Part shown: positions 45,919 to 56,412 of the stretch, one piece after another
Layout: the number at the start of each line of letters is the position of its first letter
Position numbering within the stretch: position 1 is the stretch's first letter
Assembly (NCBI GenBank): GCA_023266115.1
Contig: JAHFRU010000002.1
Coordinates: 1 to 64,000 of the forward strand
Source: Gammaproteobacteria bacterium
Lineage (GTDB): Bacteria; Pseudomonadota; Gammaproteobacteria; VBWC01
Length of the DNA: 64,000 nt
Direction: 5' to 3'
Translations under genes and position numbers: made by a program
Notes under the pieces: generated by a model
The model's input: the letters and a program-made list of their open reading frames with translations, nothing else
Database searches by the model: none
What the model was told of the DNA's origin: nothing

Positions 45919-47277
45919 TCACAAGTCCTTGACCAATATTTTCGAGCCGCGCTGGTAGTTATAGAGCGTTTGCCGTTTAACCGGTAATGCCTCAAGTCTT
46001 GAGCTGCGGAAACCGCGCTCGCGAAACCAATGAGCAGTATGGGTGGTCAGCAGGAATATCTGCCCGATCCGCTGTAGTCGGGCTTTCCGCTCCAGCGTGT
46101 TCATGAGGCGGTTACCATAACCGCAGCGGCGGTAATCGGGGTGTACCGCGAGGCAGGCGAGTTCCGCGGCATGTTCGTCAATGAACGGGTACAGCGCCGC
46201 GCAAGCGATGATCGTTCCGTCGCGTTCCACGACGGAGAAATTCGCGATTTCGGTTTCAAGCAGTTCCCGCGATCGCCGTACCAGCACGCCATCGTCTTCG
46301 AGAGGAGTGATCAGCGCAAGAATTCCCCCAATGTCATCAATCGTCGCCTGGCGAATCCCCTCGTAAATATCGCCGGCGATCAGCGTGCCGATACCGTCGC
46401 GGGTGAACAGCTCAAGCAGTAACCCGCCATCCACGTGGCGGCTGATGATATGTGTGCGCCGCACACCGCCGCGGCAGGCGGACACGCCAGTCAGCAAGGT
46501 ACGCGTGAGTTCCTCGGGCAGCTTGCGACGCGCGGCAAGCAGGTCCTGGGCCTCCGCCAGGTCGAGTTGCGCCAGCAGTTTCTTGCGGCCGTCGAGCAAT
46601 CCGCGTTCCTCGACCAGACAAATCAGCTTGTCGGCCTTCAGTGCGATTGCCGTTGCGCTGGCAACTTCCAGGGCGCTGAGATTGAAAATCTCCCCGGTGG
46701 GTGAATAACCCAGCGGTGGCAACAACACAATGGCTCCGCAATTGAGGTGGTGCGTGATCGCTTCAATGTCTATCCGCCGAACCTCGCCGGTATAGCGGTA
46801 GTCGACACCGTCACGTACGCCCAACGGTTGCGCGACGACCATGTTGCCCGAAGCGACGCGAATTCGCGCCCCGGCCATCGGCGAATTCGCCAGACCCATG
46901 GACAGCAATGCCTCGATCTCCAGACGTACGACGCTGCTCGCTAGTTTGACGCAGTCGAGCGCTACCTCATCCGTCACACGCAGGCCATTGACGTAGCGGA
47001 GTTGCGCGTCATGTTTGGTCAGGCAGTCCTCGATCTGCGGCCGTGCGCCGTGTACCACCACCAGACGGACGCCAAGCGAGCCGAGCAGCGCGAGATCGTG
47101 TATCAATCCGGAAAACGTCTCGTCGAGTACTGCCTCGCCGCCGAACGTGACTACAAATGTTTTACCGCGGAAGGCATTGATATAGGGCGACGAGTGGCGG
47201 AACCAGTTCACGAATTGCTGGCCATTTATCTTGTCAGGCAATGGATTCCGTCCTTCTGTCGTCGGTTGGTGTCTCAT
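45919..47277 (-). CDS. argA: N-acetylglutamate synthase
   Basis: ArgA makes N-acetylglutamate, the first step of arginine synthesis, and is usually inhibited by arginine. The 452-residue protein has an amino-acid-kinase-like domain (about 25-290: FVVTFGGEAV, RLVVVHGARPQIE and VLLPPLGYSPTGEIFNL) and a C-terminal GNAT domain (about 305-450: LACLAVHPDYRRCGYGNRLM). This is the classic two-domain ArgA. The start codon is ATG 47277. Confidence 0.95.
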   Translation of the reverse strand: MRHQPTTEGRNPLPDKINGQQFVNWFRHSSPYINAFRGKTFVVTFGGEAVLDETFSGLIHDLALLGSLGVRLVVVHGARPQIEDCLTKHDAQLRYVNGLRVTDEVALDCVKLASSVVRLEIEALLSMGLANSPMAGARIRVASGNMVVAQPLGVRDGVDYRYTGEVRRIDIEAITHHLNCGAIVLLPPLGYSPTGEIFNLSALEVASATAIALKADKLICLVEERGLLDGRKKLLAQLDLAEAQDLLAARRKLPEELTRTLLTGVSACRGGVRRTHIISRHVDGGLLLELFTRDGIGTLIAGDIYEGIRQATIDDIGGILALITPLEDDGVLVRRSRELLETEIANFSVVERDGTIIACAALYPFIDEHAAELACLAVHPDYRRCGYGNRLMNTLERKARLQRIGQIFLLTTHTAHWFRERGFRSSRLEALPVKRQTLYNYQRGSKILVKDL

Positions 47278-47662
47278 CTGCCTTCAGGCAGGCTTGCGCA
47301 TCCGCGCCGTGTGCAACAGCAATGTCAGCGTTATTCTATCCGATTCGGGCAGTTTGTCAGCCTGCCGGTCTGAACGATGCGGCTCGGCCCGGATTTAGTG
47401 GTCAAATGCGGATCGGTTGGGTAGAGGGTCGCCGCGTCGACGTCAGGCGGCGGGGTCAGCGCCCGTGTCCGAAGGCTGTTGTTTTGCACGGGTAGCGCGT
47501 CTTACGAAGTCCGATATGTGGGCCGACTGGTGCGCCCTGCCGGCACCAGTGCGTATTTACCGGTGCACTGAAGGGGCGAACCGATTGGACGCTGGTGGAT
47601 GCGAGATAGTGATCGTGATGGAGATGCATTGCGACGGACGTCGGGTGCGCGTGCCGAAACGT
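47278..47662. other. Gene-free stretch, 385 bp
   Basis: This lies between argA and ttcA, both read leftward. Short open frames are present but none is convincing. I see no repeat or RNA gene; an argA promoter would be expected here but none stands out. Confidence 0.45.
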
Positions 47663-48493
47663 TCAGCCAACTGACGACGTTGCGGGCTCCGGCGCCTCGT
47701 CGTCGAATGCGTCCGGGGTCCGTTGGCGATCAGCATCCAGCGATTTGAAGTTCCACAAGTCGTGGTCCATCAACTGGCTCGGCTGGATATTGCCGAGCGC
47801 GCCAAGAATGTTTGACGGAACCTTCGCGTTTTCCTGCGCAAGTTCGGCAATGAGTTCCTTCATTTTCTGGCGCTTGAGGTTATCCTGCGAGCCGCAAAGA
47901 TTGCACGGTATGATCGGATACGCGCGCAGTTTCGCATAGGCGGCTATGTCAGATTCCTGGCAGTAGGCAAGCGGCCGTATGACGATATTTTTCCGGTCGT
48001 CCGTCAATAATTTCGGCGGCATCGACTTGATCTGGCCGCTGTAAAAAATCGACATCAACAGGGTTTGGATTAGGTCGTCGCGGTGATGGCCGAGCGCGAT
48101 CTTGGTGAACCCGTTTTCCGACGCATAACGGTAGATATTGCCGCGACGCAGCCTCGAGCAGAGCGAGCAGTATGATTTTCCCTCCGGTATTTTTTCGATG
48201 ACCACGCCGTAGGTGTTCCGCGTTTCGATCGTGTATGGGATACCGCTGTCTTCCAGCCATTGCCTCAAGTAACGATCGTCCCAGCCCGGCTGGGACTGGT
48301 CGAGCGTGTAGGCCTGAATCTCGAATTTTCCGTTGGTGCGCTGCCGCAGTTGATTGAGCAAGTGCAGCAGTGTGTACGAATCCTTGCCGCCGGACAGGCA
48401 GACCAGAACGCGATCGCCAGTCTCTATCATGGCATAGTCAGCGATCGCTTTACGCGTGTAGTGCAGCAGCTTTTTTTCGAGTTTTTCGAGCAT
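47663..48493 (-). CDS. ttcA: tRNA 2-thiocytidine(32) synthetase
   Basis: TtcA thiolates C32 of certain tRNAs, using a [4Fe-4S] cluster and an ATP PP-loop. The 276-residue protein has PP-loop SGGKDS (34-39), the CxxC pair CSLC (109-112) and a second CNLC (197-200), with [14 protein letters not shown] and RPLAYCQE typical of the family. ATG 48493 is chosen from the usual N-terminus [17 protein letters not shown]; the open frame extends 70 codons upstream. It is divergent from ilvD. Confidence 0.95.
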   Translation of the reverse strand: MLEKLEKKLLHYTRKAIADYAMIETGDRVLVCLSGGKDSYTLLHLLNQLRQRTNGKFEIQAYTLDQSQPGWDDRYLRQWLEDSGIPYTIETRNTYGVVIEKIPEGKSYCSLCSRLRRGNIYRYASENGFTKIALGHHRDDLIQTLLMSIFYSGQIKSMPPKLLTDDRKNIVIRPLAYCQESDIAAYAKLRAYPIIPCNLCGSQDNLKRQKMKELIAELAQENAKVPSNILGALGNIQPSQLMDHDLWNFKSLDADRQRTPDAFDDEAPEPATSSVG

Positions 48494-48683
48494 AAACCTA
48501 TAGTGCCGAACCAATTGGTAAAGTAGGTGGCCGTGCGCGCGTGGGGTCGATACTTTACCAAAACGGCACGATAAAATCCGTAATTCTGGTATTCTCTGAA
48601 GCCCGCTGGCACGGTTGATTCGGTGCGATGACCTGCCCGGCGACAGGTTTTGCTGATAAATCGATGGATGAACGGAGCAGGTA

Positions 48684-50363
48684 ATGTCCAGGAAATTGAA
48701 CAAATATAGCGCGCGCGTTACCGAGCCGAAATCGCAGGGCGCCTCGCAGGCGATGCTCTACGGGACCGGGCTGACCGAAGGTGATATGCACAAGCCGGAA
48801 GTGGGGATCGCCAGCGTTTGGTATGAGGGCAACACCTGTAACATGCATTTGCTTGATCTTGCCGCCAAAGTGAAGTCCGGCGTGGTTGCCGCTGGCGCGG
48901 TTGGCATGCGCTTCAACACCATCGGTGTTAGTGACGGTATATCCATGGGCACTGAAGGCATGAGTTATTCGCTCCAGTCCCGCGACCTGATTGCGGATTC
49001 GATAGAAACAGTGGTCAGCGCCCAGTGGTATGACGCCGTTATCACCGTTCCCGGATGCGACAAGAACATGCCGGGCTGCCTGATCGCGATGGGGCGATTG
49101 AATCGTCCGGCCCTGATGATTTACGGCGGGACCATCAAGCCGGGGCATCGGGGTGAGCAGAAGCTGGATATTATTTCGGCCTTCCAGAGTTACGGCGAGT
49201 TCATCGCCGGCAAAATAGATGAGCAGACGCGTAGCGATATCGTCCGGCGATCCTGTCCCGGGCCGGGCGCGTGCGGGGGCATGTATACCGCCAACACCAT
49301 GGCGAGCGCGATTGAGGCGATGGGCATGACGCTGCCGTACAGTTCATCGACCCCGGCGATAGACCCCGGCAAGCACGACGAGTGTTTTCGTGCCGGGGCG
49401 GCGATGGCCCATTTGCTGGAAAACGATATCAAGCCACGTGACATCATGACACGGGCCGCGTTCGAGAACGCGATGGTCATTGTGATGGCACTCGGCGGAT
49501 CGACCAACGCCGTGCTGCATTTGCTGGCGATGGCGCGGGCTGTCGATGTGTCGCTGACGATCGATGATTTCCAGAGCGTCAGCGACCGGGTGCCATTGCT
49601 CGCGGATCTCAAGCCCAGTGGCAAGTACGTGATGGAGGATCTCCATGACGTCGGCGGCACGCCTGCGGTGATGAAATATCTGCTGGAGAAAGGCTTTATT
49701 GACGGTGATTGTATGACAGTGACCGGCAAAACGATCGCGGAAAACCTGGCGAACGTAACGCCGCTTGCCGACCGGCAAGACGTGATTCATCGGCTGGATC
49801 AGCCTATCAAGGCGACCGGCCATATCCGGATCCTCCGCGGCAATCTGGCGCCGGGCGGTGCAGTGGCCAAGATTACCGGCAAGGAAGGCATGCGGTTTGT
49901 TGGCACGGCCAGAGTTTACGATTCGGAGGAAGCCATGCTGGCCGCCCTTGAACGCGGCGAAATACAAAAGGGCGATGTGGTTGTGATCCGCTATGAAGGT
50001 CCGAAGGGCGGGCCGGGCATGCCGGAAATGCTGACGCCGACTTCCGCTATCATGGGCGCTGGCCTCGGGGCCGATGTCGCCCTGATCACTGACGGCCGCT
50101 TTTCCGGCGGCTCACACGGCTTCATTATCGGGCACGTGGTGCCGGAGGCGCAGGAGGGTGGCGCCATTGCGTTGGTTCGCGACGGCGACGTTGTTACCAT
50201 CGATGCGGATCGTAATGAATTATCCGTGGCAGTTAGTGAGGCGGAGCTGGCAAAACGGCGCGCCCGCTGGGCAATGCCGCCATACAAGGCGTCACGAGGA
50301 ACGCTTTACAAGTATATAAAGAACGTCAAGAACGCCTCGGAAGGTTGCGTGACTGACGAATAG
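48684..50363 (+). CDS. ilvD: Dihydroxyacid dehydratase
   Basis: IlvD dehydrates dihydroxyacids to 2-oxo acids in valine, leucine and isoleucine synthesis and needs an Fe-S cluster. The 559-residue protein shows [19 protein letters not shown] and [15 protein letters not shown], whose Cys residues bind the cluster, then [17 protein letters not shown] near the end. At about 560 residues it resembles the shorter [2Fe-2S] type (plant and mycobacterial enzymes) more than the 616-residue E. coli type. The start at ATG 48684 follows GGAGCAGG. Confidence 0.95.
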   Translation: MSRKLNKYSARVTEPKSQGASQAMLYGTGLTEGDMHKPEVGIASVWYEGNTCNMHLLDLAAKVKSGVVAAGAVGMRFNTIGVSDGISMGTEGMSYSLQSRDLIADSIETVVSAQWYDAVITVPGCDKNMPGCLIAMGRLNRPALMIYGGTIKPGHRGEQKLDIISAFQSYGEFIAGKIDEQTRSDIVRRSCPGPGACGGMYTANTMASAIEAMGMTLPYSSSTPAIDPGKHDECFRAGAAMAHLLENDIKPRDIMTRAAFENAMVIVMALGGSTNAVLHLLAMARAVDVSLTIDDFQSVSDRVPLLADLKPSGKYVMEDLHDVGGTPAVMKYLLEKGFIDGDCMTVTGKTIAENLANVTPLADRQDVIHRLDQPIKATGHIRILRGNLAPGGAVAKITGKEGMRFVGTARVYDSEEAMLAALERGEIQKGDVVVIRYEGPKGGPGMPEMLTPTSAIMGAGLGADVALITDGRFSGGSHGFIIGHVVPEAQEGGAIALVRDGDVVTIDADRNELSVAVSEAELAKRRARWAMPPYKASRGTLYKYIKNVKNASEGCVTDE

Positions 50364-50433
50364 GCGGTGAACTTTCGGGTCGGCGGTTTCTCCAACGTAA
50401 GGTTGGCAATATGGTCTTTATGGAGGGCGTTTA

Positions 50434-50721
50434 ATGAAAGCAAAAATGGTATTCAACACGGTACTCTTCTTGGCGATGGCATTCGGTAGCCAGATGGTGC
50501 TGGCCTGTAACGTCGCTGGTCCGAACAAACATGTGGGACAGGTGACGGCGGTGGACAAGGGCAAAGAGACATTCACGATAATGGATGCCGAGACGCGCGC
50601 GCCAATCACCTTCAGGGCGAGTACTGCGATACTCAAGGACGTATCCAGCGCGAGCGGCCAGGTGATGGTCAGTTACGAAGCGAAAGGTAACGACCTTGTT
50701 GCCGTCGACGTGCACTTCTAA
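50434..50721 (+). CDS. Small periplasmic protein, unknown function
   Basis: The 95-residue product has a signal peptide (KAKMVFNTVLFLAMAFGSQM, cleavage near VLAC or after it). The mature part is a small beta domain: HVGQVTAVDKGKETFTIMDA, ITFRASTAIL and GQVMVSYEAKGNDLVAVDV. It resembles short exported OB-like or DUF1344-like proteins, but no name can be given. The single Cys lies at the presumed cleavage site (LAC), so a lipoprotein is possible. GGAGGG precedes ATG 50434. Confidence 0.7.
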   Translation: MKAKMVFNTVLFLAMAFGSQMVLACNVAGPNKHVGQVTAVDKGKETFTIMDAETRAPITFRASTAILKDVSSASGQVMVSYEAKGNDLVAVDVHF

Positions 50722-50741
50722 ATAAAACGCAGGTGAGTTTC

Positions 50742-50772
50742 AGTGCCGGAGCTGGCCCGCGGCTCCGGCACT
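50742..50772. terminator. Bidirectional terminator hairpin
   Basis: AGTGCCGGAGC (50742-50752) and GCTCCGGCACT (50762-50772) form a perfect 11-bp stem with a 9-base loop. It lies between the convergent genes ending at 50721 and 50807. No long T-run follows on the plus strand. Confidence 0.6.
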
Positions 50773-50806
50773 ATTGGTTCCAGCGTTCGCATTGTTATGG
50801 CCGTGG

Positions 50807-51508
50807 TTAGAGCGAATCCCAAGACGATTTCTTCTGCCAGCGGATTTTCGGGATGATCAGGCCGATCACCATGCCCAACAGAATGACGCCGGCGCCTACC
50901 ATAAACCAGTCTCTTGCAGTACGGTCTTTCAGCGCTTCATTTTCCTGCTTCAGTACTTGTAGATCCTGTTCGATAGTGACAAGCCGCGCCTTGTTCGTCC
51001 GATTTTCCTGATCAATGGCGAGTGTGCTTGCGGCGGTTTTGCGGATCGTGTTCAATTCAAGATCAAGTTTCCGCGCATCTTCTTCGAGTTGCTGCTTCTC
51101 GGCGGCGAGACTTTTGTGTTCCTCGTTACGTTGCTTAATCTCCTCTTTCAAACGCTTGGTTTCGATCTCGGTATTGACCTGCTTTTTTTGAGTTTCCGCA
51201 AGCCGATCCTGGGCGCTTGGGAGGTTCATCAGGTAACGTGTCAGTACGTAGCCGACAGTGCCTTTGGGATCGCGAACCCGCGAGTATCCGGTTTCAGTGT
51301 TTTCTTCCAGAACCTCAAGAGGCGTTCCGCTGGACAGCATGCGTACGATCTGGTGTCGGGTGCTTTCGCCGCTACGCATGGTGATTTCGAGATTATCGCT
51401 GACATATTGCGTGGTTTCAGCGGCGACAGCGCCAATAGAACAGGACAGATAAATCGCGCCACATAGTGTCCGTACTGTTGGCGCGTATCTGGTTATCGGA
51501 TCGGTCAT
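50807..51508 (-). CDS. TIGR04211-type SH3-domain membrane protein (YgiM-like)
   Basis: The 233-residue protein has a signal peptide (about 1-30), a bacterial SH3 domain (about 33-95: YVSDNLEITMRSGESTRHQI and VGYVLTRYL), a coiled coil (about 98-190, KQVNTEIETKRLKEEIKQRN) and a C-terminal membrane helix (WFMVGAGVILLGMVIGLIIP). This matches the YgiM type, of unsettled function at the cell envelope. The SH3 domain is predicted in the periplasm. Confidence 0.9.
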   Translation of the reverse strand: MTDPITRYAPTVRTLCGAIYLSCSIGAVAAETTQYVSDNLEITMRSGESTRHQIVRMLSSGTPLEVLEENTETGYSRVRDPKGTVGYVLTRYLMNLPSAQDRLAETQKKQVNTEIETKRLKEEIKQRNEEHKSLAAEKQQLEEDARKLDLELNTIRKTAASTLAIDQENRTNKARLVTIEQDLQVLKQENEALKDRTARDWFMVGAGVILLGMVIGLIIPKIRWQKKSSWDSL

Positions 51509-52422
51509 CTATCCCCCCGGGGTGAGTGAGTACTGCTGGTCTGTCACTTGGTGGTCCCTGTCACGACGCATCTTGCTAGCGGATAAAAAGCTGACAGGGT
51601 GCCTTTTATTAGCACGTTGTCTCACGGTGGCTGCGAGCAGGCGCCCGGTAGCCTTTGGTCGCATTATATGGCACCCAGGTTCTTGAATAAACTTTTCACG
51701 ATCTGTTTTCGGTTATTTTTCGTCGTCCCGCGCATTCGTCATGCTGCGCTGACGCGCGAAAATGTCGGCACAGCACAAATTTGATGCCGGCGCGTGCATG
51801 TAACCAATGTGTTGTCGTTGACGCGGCGGATTTTTTCTCGACACGCTGCGATATGTTGGCAGCTTTACGGCAAATCCGGGGCAGCCAAATATCCCATCAC
51901 GCGCCCGCTGACGCCGTTATTTATCGTCACCGCGGCAGGTAATCCGGTTTGGCGAGTGATCAAGATTGAACCCCGGCGCCGTGCTAGGAGACGGAAACCA
52001 TCTTGACGAGGTGCTTGTCTCGGCTATTCATGTGGCGGCGGTCGGGTGTTGGAAGGGCTCGAGCGCGGTCGAAAAGTATCGGCGGTATGCTTGAGATTCT
52101 AATCCCGGCCTGGACGATGTCGTGTCCAGGCATCAAGTTGCGGAATGCGATAATACATTTGGCCATTATTCAGGCGCTCGGTCGCGCGGACTCGGCAGGT
52201 TTGATTGGAAAAACACTCGAACTGCCGGAAATTTTCGGGTACACTTCGCGCCTTGGCCAGGGTGGCTGGAAGGAATCCCGTTTTTTTTTGCGAGTTACGG
52301 CAGGGAAAATTTGGCGTTAGGGTAGCGAAGTTCCGTATACGTCTGGCAGGCGTATTTGGCTTCGCTCGTCTTTCTATTGACACTAGAAAATATCTAACGC
52401 AAAATTAAATGTTTATGCGTTG
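51509..52422. other. Long gene-free stretch before the tRNA genes, 914 bp
   Basis: Only short, unconvincing open frames are present. The last 250 bp hold promoter-like and hairpin features: TACACT followed by GC-rich sequence (52240), a short hairpin followed by nine T (52251-52289), a longer hairpin (52324-52366), and a TTGACA hexamer (52377-52382). These may be the promoter region and leader of the tRNA-tuf transcript. Confidence 0.5.
52377..52405 (+). promoter_or_regulatory. Possible promoter of the tRNA-tuf operon
   Basis: TTGACA (52377-52382) is a perfect -35 hexamer. CAAAAT (52400-52405), 17 bp downstream, is a moderate -10, about 18 bp before tRNA-Tyr. An upstream TACACT at 52240 is an alternative. 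Confidence 0.4.
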
Positions 52423-52507
52423 GGAGGGGTTCCCGAGCGGCCAAAGGGATCAGACTGTAAATCTGACGGCTCAGCCTTCGGAGGTTCGAATCCTCCCCCC
52501 TCCACCA
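52423..52507 (+). tRNA. tRNA-Tyr (anticodon GTA)
   Basis: The 85-base gene has the acceptor stem GGAGGGG/CCCCTCC, D-arm CCGAGCGG, anticodon loop ACTGTAAATC with GTA, a long variable arm as in bacterial tRNA-Tyr, GGTTCGAATCC T-arm and an encoded CCA end. It is the first of three closely spaced tRNA genes, in the same order as in E. coli upstream of tufB. Confidence 0.97.
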
Positions 52508-52556
52508 GAGTTCCAGGTGGGGCTGAAACGCCAGAAGCTATCCCCCGGGCAAAATA

Positions 52557-52630
<74 letters not shown>

Positions 52631-52674
52631 TGTGGCGTTGAAGTATGCCGGCGGCGCAACGTTAGTGGAATTTG

Positions 52675-52750
<76 letters not shown>

Positions 52751-52892
52751 GTTTGTTTGTATAGCGGGCGGAAAACGCGGGGTTGCGAAGGCTCGAGGGG
52801 TCTGGCGATATGACAGGTTGGGCAGGCAGTTGCCATATCGCGAGATTCGTTGATTGGTACGGCAGGTAACGATAATTCGAGGAGACAGTTCG

Positions 52893-54083
52893 ATGTCCAA
52901 GGAAAAATTTGAGCGAAAGAAGCCGCACGTAAACGTCGGCACGATCGGTCACGTAGACCACGGCAAGACGACGCTGACAGCGGCGCTGACGAAAGTGCTG
53001 GCGGAGAAATTTGGCGGATCGTTTATCGCGTACGACCAGATCGACAAAGCGCCGGAAGAAAAAGCCCGCGGCATCACGATATCCACCTCGCACGTCGAAT
53101 ACGAAAGCGCCAAGCGCCACTACGCCCACGTTGACTGCCCGGGACATGCAGACTACGTCAAAAACATGATCACCGGAGCCGCCCAGATGGACGGCGCCGT
53201 ACTGGTCGTCAGCGCAGCCGACGGCCCGATGCCGCAGACGCGCGAACACATCCTACTGTCGCGCCAGGTCGGCGTCCCCTACATCGTCGTCTTCCTCAAC
53301 AAAGCCGACATGGTGGATGATGCCGAACTGCTCGAACTCGTCGAAATGGAAGTCCGCGAACTGCTCGACTCCTACAGTTTCCCGGGTGACGCCACCCCGA
53401 TCATCACCGGCTCCGCGCTCAAAGCCCTCGAAGGCGACCAAAGCGACATCGGCGTCCCGGCCATCCTCAAGCTGGTCGACGCGATGGACAGCTACATCCC
53501 CGAGCCCGAGCGCGCCATCGACGGCGACTACCTGATGCCCGTCGAAGACGTCTTCTCCATCTCTGGACGTGGCACCGTCGTCACCGGCCGCATTGAACGC
53601 GGCATCGTCAAAGTCGGCGACGAAGTCGAAATCGTCGGCCTCAAAGACACCCAAAAGACCATCGTCACCGGCGTCGAAATGTTCCGCAAACTGCTCGACC
53701 AGGGCCAGGCCGGCGACAACTGCGGCGTGCTGCTGCGCGGCACCAAGCGCGACGACGTCGAACGAGGCCAGGTACTGGCCAAGCCCGGCTCCATCAAGCC
53801 GCACACCCAGTTTGAAGCCGAGATCTACGTCCTGAGCAAGGAAGAAGGCGGGCGACACACCCCGTTTTTCAAAGGCTACCGGCCCCAGTTCTACTTCCGG
53901 ACCACCGACGTCACGGGCGAAATGGACCTGCCGGAAGGCGTGGAAATGGTCATGCCGGGCGACAACATCAAAGTGACGGTGACACTGATTGCGCCGATCG
54001 CGATGGAAGACGGGTTGCGTTTTGCGGTACGTGAAGGTGGACGTACCGTCGGCGCCGGTGTCGTTACCAAGATTCTTGCATAG
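52893..54083 (+). CDS. tuf: Elongation factor Tu
   Basis: EF-Tu carries aminoacyl-tRNA to the ribosome as a GTP complex. The 396-residue protein has GHVDHGKTT (about 18-26), DCPGHADY (about 81), NKADMVDD (about 136) and a SALKAL motif, then domains II and III, ending in VVTKILA. ATG 52893 ([20 protein letters not shown]) has GAGGAGA 7 bp upstream. The interior (about 53090-53930) uses C-ending codons far more than the secE or nusG genes next to it, which fits very high expression. One copy lies here, in the tufB position; a second copy may exist elsewhere. Confidence 0.98.
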   Translation: MSKEKFERKKPHVNVGTIGHVDHGKTTLTAALTKVLAEKFGGSFIAYDQIDKAPEEKARGITISTSHVEYESAKRHYAHVDCPGHADYVKNMITGAAQMDGAVLVVSAADGPMPQTREHILLSRQVGVPYIVVFLNKADMVDDAELLELVEMEVRELLDSYSFPGDATPIITGSALKALEGDQSDIGVPAILKLVDAMDSYIPEPERAIDGDYLMPVEDVFSISGRGTVVTGRIERGIVKVGDEVEIVGLKDTQKTIVTGVEMFRKLLDQGQAGDNCGVLLRGTKRDDVERGQVLAKPGSIKPHTQFEAEIYVLSKEEGGRHTPFFKGYRPQFYFRTTDVTGEMDLPEGVEMVMPGDNIKVTVTLIAPIAMEDGLRFAVREGGRTVGAGVVTKILA

Positions 54084-54165
54084 GTTTTAATGAGGTTATT
54101 GGCCGGGACGAAATTTACCGGAAACAATATCGTGTTTCGGGTAACGTGCCCGGTTTGGCGATTAC

Positions 54166-54241
54166 AGGCCAGTAGCTCAATTGGCAGAGCGGCGGTCTCC
54201 AAAACCGCAGGTTGGGGGTTCGATTCCCTCCTGGCCTGCCA
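54166..54241 (+). tRNA. tRNA-Trp (anticodon CCA)
   Basis: The 76-base gene has acceptor stem AGGCCAG/CTGGCCT, D-arm GCTCAATTGGCAGAGC, anticodon loop TCTCCAAAA with CCA, T-arm GGGGGTTCGATTCCC and an encoded CCA end. It lies between tuf and secE. The E. coli order has no tRNA here, so the position is a lineage feature. Confidence 0.97.
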
Positions 54242-54276
54242 GTGAAAGGCAGGGCGTAAGAGTCACCGGCGTAACT

Positions 54277-54624
54277 ATGGCAGACAAGATTAAACTGGTG
54301 TTGGCGGTGCTGGTGCTCGCAGGGGCGGTGGGCGCGTTTTACTATTTTGGCAACGAGTCGGTGCTGTTGCGGGTATTTGGAATATTGGCTGGCCTTGCTG
54401 TGTCGACTGCGATTGTGTACCAGACGGCGGAAGGGCGCAGGGCCTGGTCGTTTCTCGGCGATTCAAGAACCGAAATCCGGAAGGTCGTCTGGCCGACCGG
54501 CAAGGAAACCAACCAGACAACGTTGCTGGTGATCGCGATGGTGATCGTTGTCGCGATCCTGCTGTGGCTCTTGGATATGCTTTTATTGTGGCTGGTCAGG
54601 ATGTTGACCGTATCAGGAGGCTGA
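54277..54624 (+). CDS. secE: Preprotein translocase subunit SecE
   Basis: SecE stabilises the SecY channel in the inner membrane. The 115-residue protein has three hydrophobic helices (two in the first 60 residues and one near the end) and the family segment [20 protein letters not shown] followed by ETNQTTL, the amphipathic helix. ATG 54277 is chosen because it follows the tRNA; the open frame otherwise runs into tRNA-Trp. NusG follows after 4 bp. Confidence 0.96.
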   Translation: MADKIKLVLAVLVLAGAVGAFYYFGNESVLLRVFGILAGLAVSTAIVYQTAEGRRAWSFLGDSRTEIRKVVWPTGKETNQTTLLVIAMVIVVAILLWLLDMLLLWLVRMLTVSGG

Positions 54625-54628
54625 GTGC

Positions 54629-55162
54629 ATGGCGATGCGTTGGTATGTGGTTCATGCCTATTCGGGTTATGAAAAGCAGGTGGTGGTGTCGTTAAGGGAC
54701 CGTATCAAGCTGCGTGGCATGGAGGACAAGTTCGGCGAAATTCTTGTGCCTACGGAAGAAGTCGTCGAAATGCGTGGTGGCCAGAAGCGCAAAAGCGATC
54801 GGAAGTTTTTCCCCGGCTACGTACTTGTCCACATGGAAATGGATGAGGATACCTGGCACCTGGTCAAGGATGTGCCCAAGGTGATGGGTTTTGTCGGTGG
54901 CACCAGTGACAAGCCGGCGCCGATTTCCGAAAAGGAAGCCGACCGGATTCTGCAGCGTGTGCAGGAGGGTACGGAAAAGCCGCAGCCCAAAGTGCTATAC
55001 GAGGTTGGCGAAGTGGTGCGCGTTATCGACGGTCCGTTTGCCGATTTCAACGGTGTCGTTGAGGAAGTGAACTATGAGAAGAGTCGCGTACGTGTTTCAG
55101 TATTGATTTTTGGTCGTTCCACCCCGGTTGACCTGGAGTTCGGCCAAATCGAAAAAGGTTAG
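54629..55162 (+). CDS. nusG: Transcription termination/antitermination protein NusG
   Basis: NusG binds RNA polymerase and links it to Rho or to the ribosome. The 177-residue protein has the N-terminal NGN domain ([35 protein letters not shown]) and a C-terminal KOW domain ([20 protein letters not shown]). GGAGG (54616-54620) lies before ATG 54629. It is part of the secE-nusG pair. Confidence 0.97.
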   Translation: MAMRWYVVHAYSGYEKQVVVSLRDRIKLRGMEDKFGEILVPTEEVVEMRGGQKRKSDRKFFPGYVLVHMEMDEDTWHLVKDVPKVMGFVGGTSDKPAPISEKEADRILQRVQEGTEKPQPKVLYEVGEVVRVIDGPFADFNGVVEEVNYEKSRVRVSVLIFGRSTPVDLEFGQIEKG

Positions 55163-55210
55163 GGGCGATCAACCACGGGAAGGCGCAGTAATCTGCGGCT
55201 TCTCAGAACA

Positions 55211-55236
55211 CGGGGAGCCTTGCGGCGTTTGAACCC
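55211..55236 (+). promoter_or_regulatory. Possible L1-binding hairpin in the rplK leader
   Basis: CGGGGAGCC, loop TTGC, then GGCGTTTGAACCCG form a small stem with an asymmetric internal loop, of the kind bound by ribosomal protein L1 to repress rplK-rplA translation in other bacteria. It lies about 20 bp before the rplK start. The match is by pattern only. Confidence 0.4.
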
Positions 55237-55254
55237 GAACATAAGGAAGCGGTG

Positions 55255-55686
55255 ATGGCAAAAAAAGTTCAGGCATATATCAAGTTGCAGGTTAAGGCAG
55301 GCCAGGCGAACCCGAGTCCGCCAGTTGGGCCGGCGCTGGGTCAGCATGGCGTTAACATTATGGAGTTTTGCAAGGCGTTCAATGCCCAGACGCAGAGTCT
55401 GGAAGCGGGGATGCCGATCCCGGTGATCATTACCGTTTATAGCGATCGCAGTTTTACCTTTGTTACGAAAACTCCGCCAGCGTCGGTCCTGCTAAAAAAA
55501 GCGGCGGGCATCAAGAGCGGCAGCAAGACGCCGCATACGGACAAGGTGGGTCACGTAACGCGAGCGCAGCTTGAAGATATCGCGAAGACCAAAATGCCGG
55601 ATCTGACGGCGGCCGACCTGAATGCGGCGGTACGCACCATCGCCGGAAGTGCCCGCAGCATGGGCATCACGACGGAGGGTGTCTGA
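55255..55686 (+). CDS. rplK: 50S ribosomal protein L11
   Basis: L11 binds 23S rRNA at the GTPase-associated centre with L10 and L7/L12. The 143-residue protein has [39 protein letters not shown] and the C-terminal [21 protein letters not shown] 55255 (AAGGAAG upstream) is chosen over the adjacent GTG at 55252. Only 2 bp separate it from rplA. Confidence 0.97.
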   Translation: MAKKVQAYIKLQVKAGQANPSPPVGPALGQHGVNIMEFCKAFNAQTQSLEAGMPIPVIITVYSDRSFTFVTKTPPASVLLKKAAGIKSGSKTPHTDKVGHVTRAQLEDIAKTKMPDLTAADLNAAVRTIAGSARSMGITTEGV

Positions 55687-55688
55687 TC

Positions 55689-56399
55689 ATGACGACGTTG
55701 TCGAAGCGTATGAAAAAGATTCGCGAGCGGGTGCGGCCGGGTCAGCAGTATTCCGTCGACGAGGCGCTCGGCCTGCTTAAGGAGCTGTCGTCAGTCAAGT
55801 TTGACGAATCCGTTGATGTCAGCATCAATCTGGGTATTGATGCGCGTAAATCGGACCAGGTGGTGCGTAGTTCTACCGTGTTGCCGCACGGCACCGGAAA
55901 AAAGGTCAGGGTGGCGGTATTCGCGCAAGGCGCGAACGCTGATGCCGCTCGGAATGCGGGTGCCGATATCGTCGGGTTTGAAGACCTGGCGGAGCAGATC
56001 AAGGCGGGCAGCATGGATTTCGACGTGGTGATTGCGACGCCAGATGCGATGCGCGTGGTCGGTCAGCTCGGGCAGATCCTCGGTCCGCGTGGCTTGATGC
56101 CGAATCCGAAGGTGGGCACTGTCACGCCGAACGTGGCGGCGGCGGTGACCAACGCGAAGGCCGGTCAGGTAAGGTACCGGACCGACAAGGCCGGCATTAT
56201 TCACTGTACGATCGGTAAGGCGAGTTTTGACGTTGTGGCATTGCGCGAAAATCTTGGTGTGTTGCTGGTGGACCTTCACAAGGTGAAGCCGAGCGGTGCC
56301 AAAGGCATTTATTTGAAGAAGATCAGTGTGTCGACGACGATGGGACCAGGGCTCGCCGTTGACCCGGCTTCCGTGGTCGCCAGCGACGCGCACAGCTAG
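55689..56399 (+). CDS. rplA: 50S ribosomal protein L1
   Basis: L1 binds 23S rRNA at the E site and can repress its own operon by binding the rplK leader. The 236-residue protein has [56 protein letters not shown] and [20 protein letters not shown]. All parts of the family are present. Confidence 0.97.
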   Translation: MTTLSKRMKKIRERVRPGQQYSVDEALGLLKELSSVKFDESVDVSINLGIDARKSDQVVRSSTVLPHGTGKKVRVAVFAQGANADAARNAGADIVGFEDLAEQIKAGSMDFDVVIATPDAMRVVGQLGQILGPRGLMPNPKVGTVTPNVAAAVTNAKAGQVRYRTDKAGIIHCTIGKASFDVVALRENLGVLLVDLHKVKPSGAKGIYLKKISVSTTMGPGLAVDPASVVASDAHS

Positions 56400-56412
56400 A
56401 CGAGCTTTGGGC

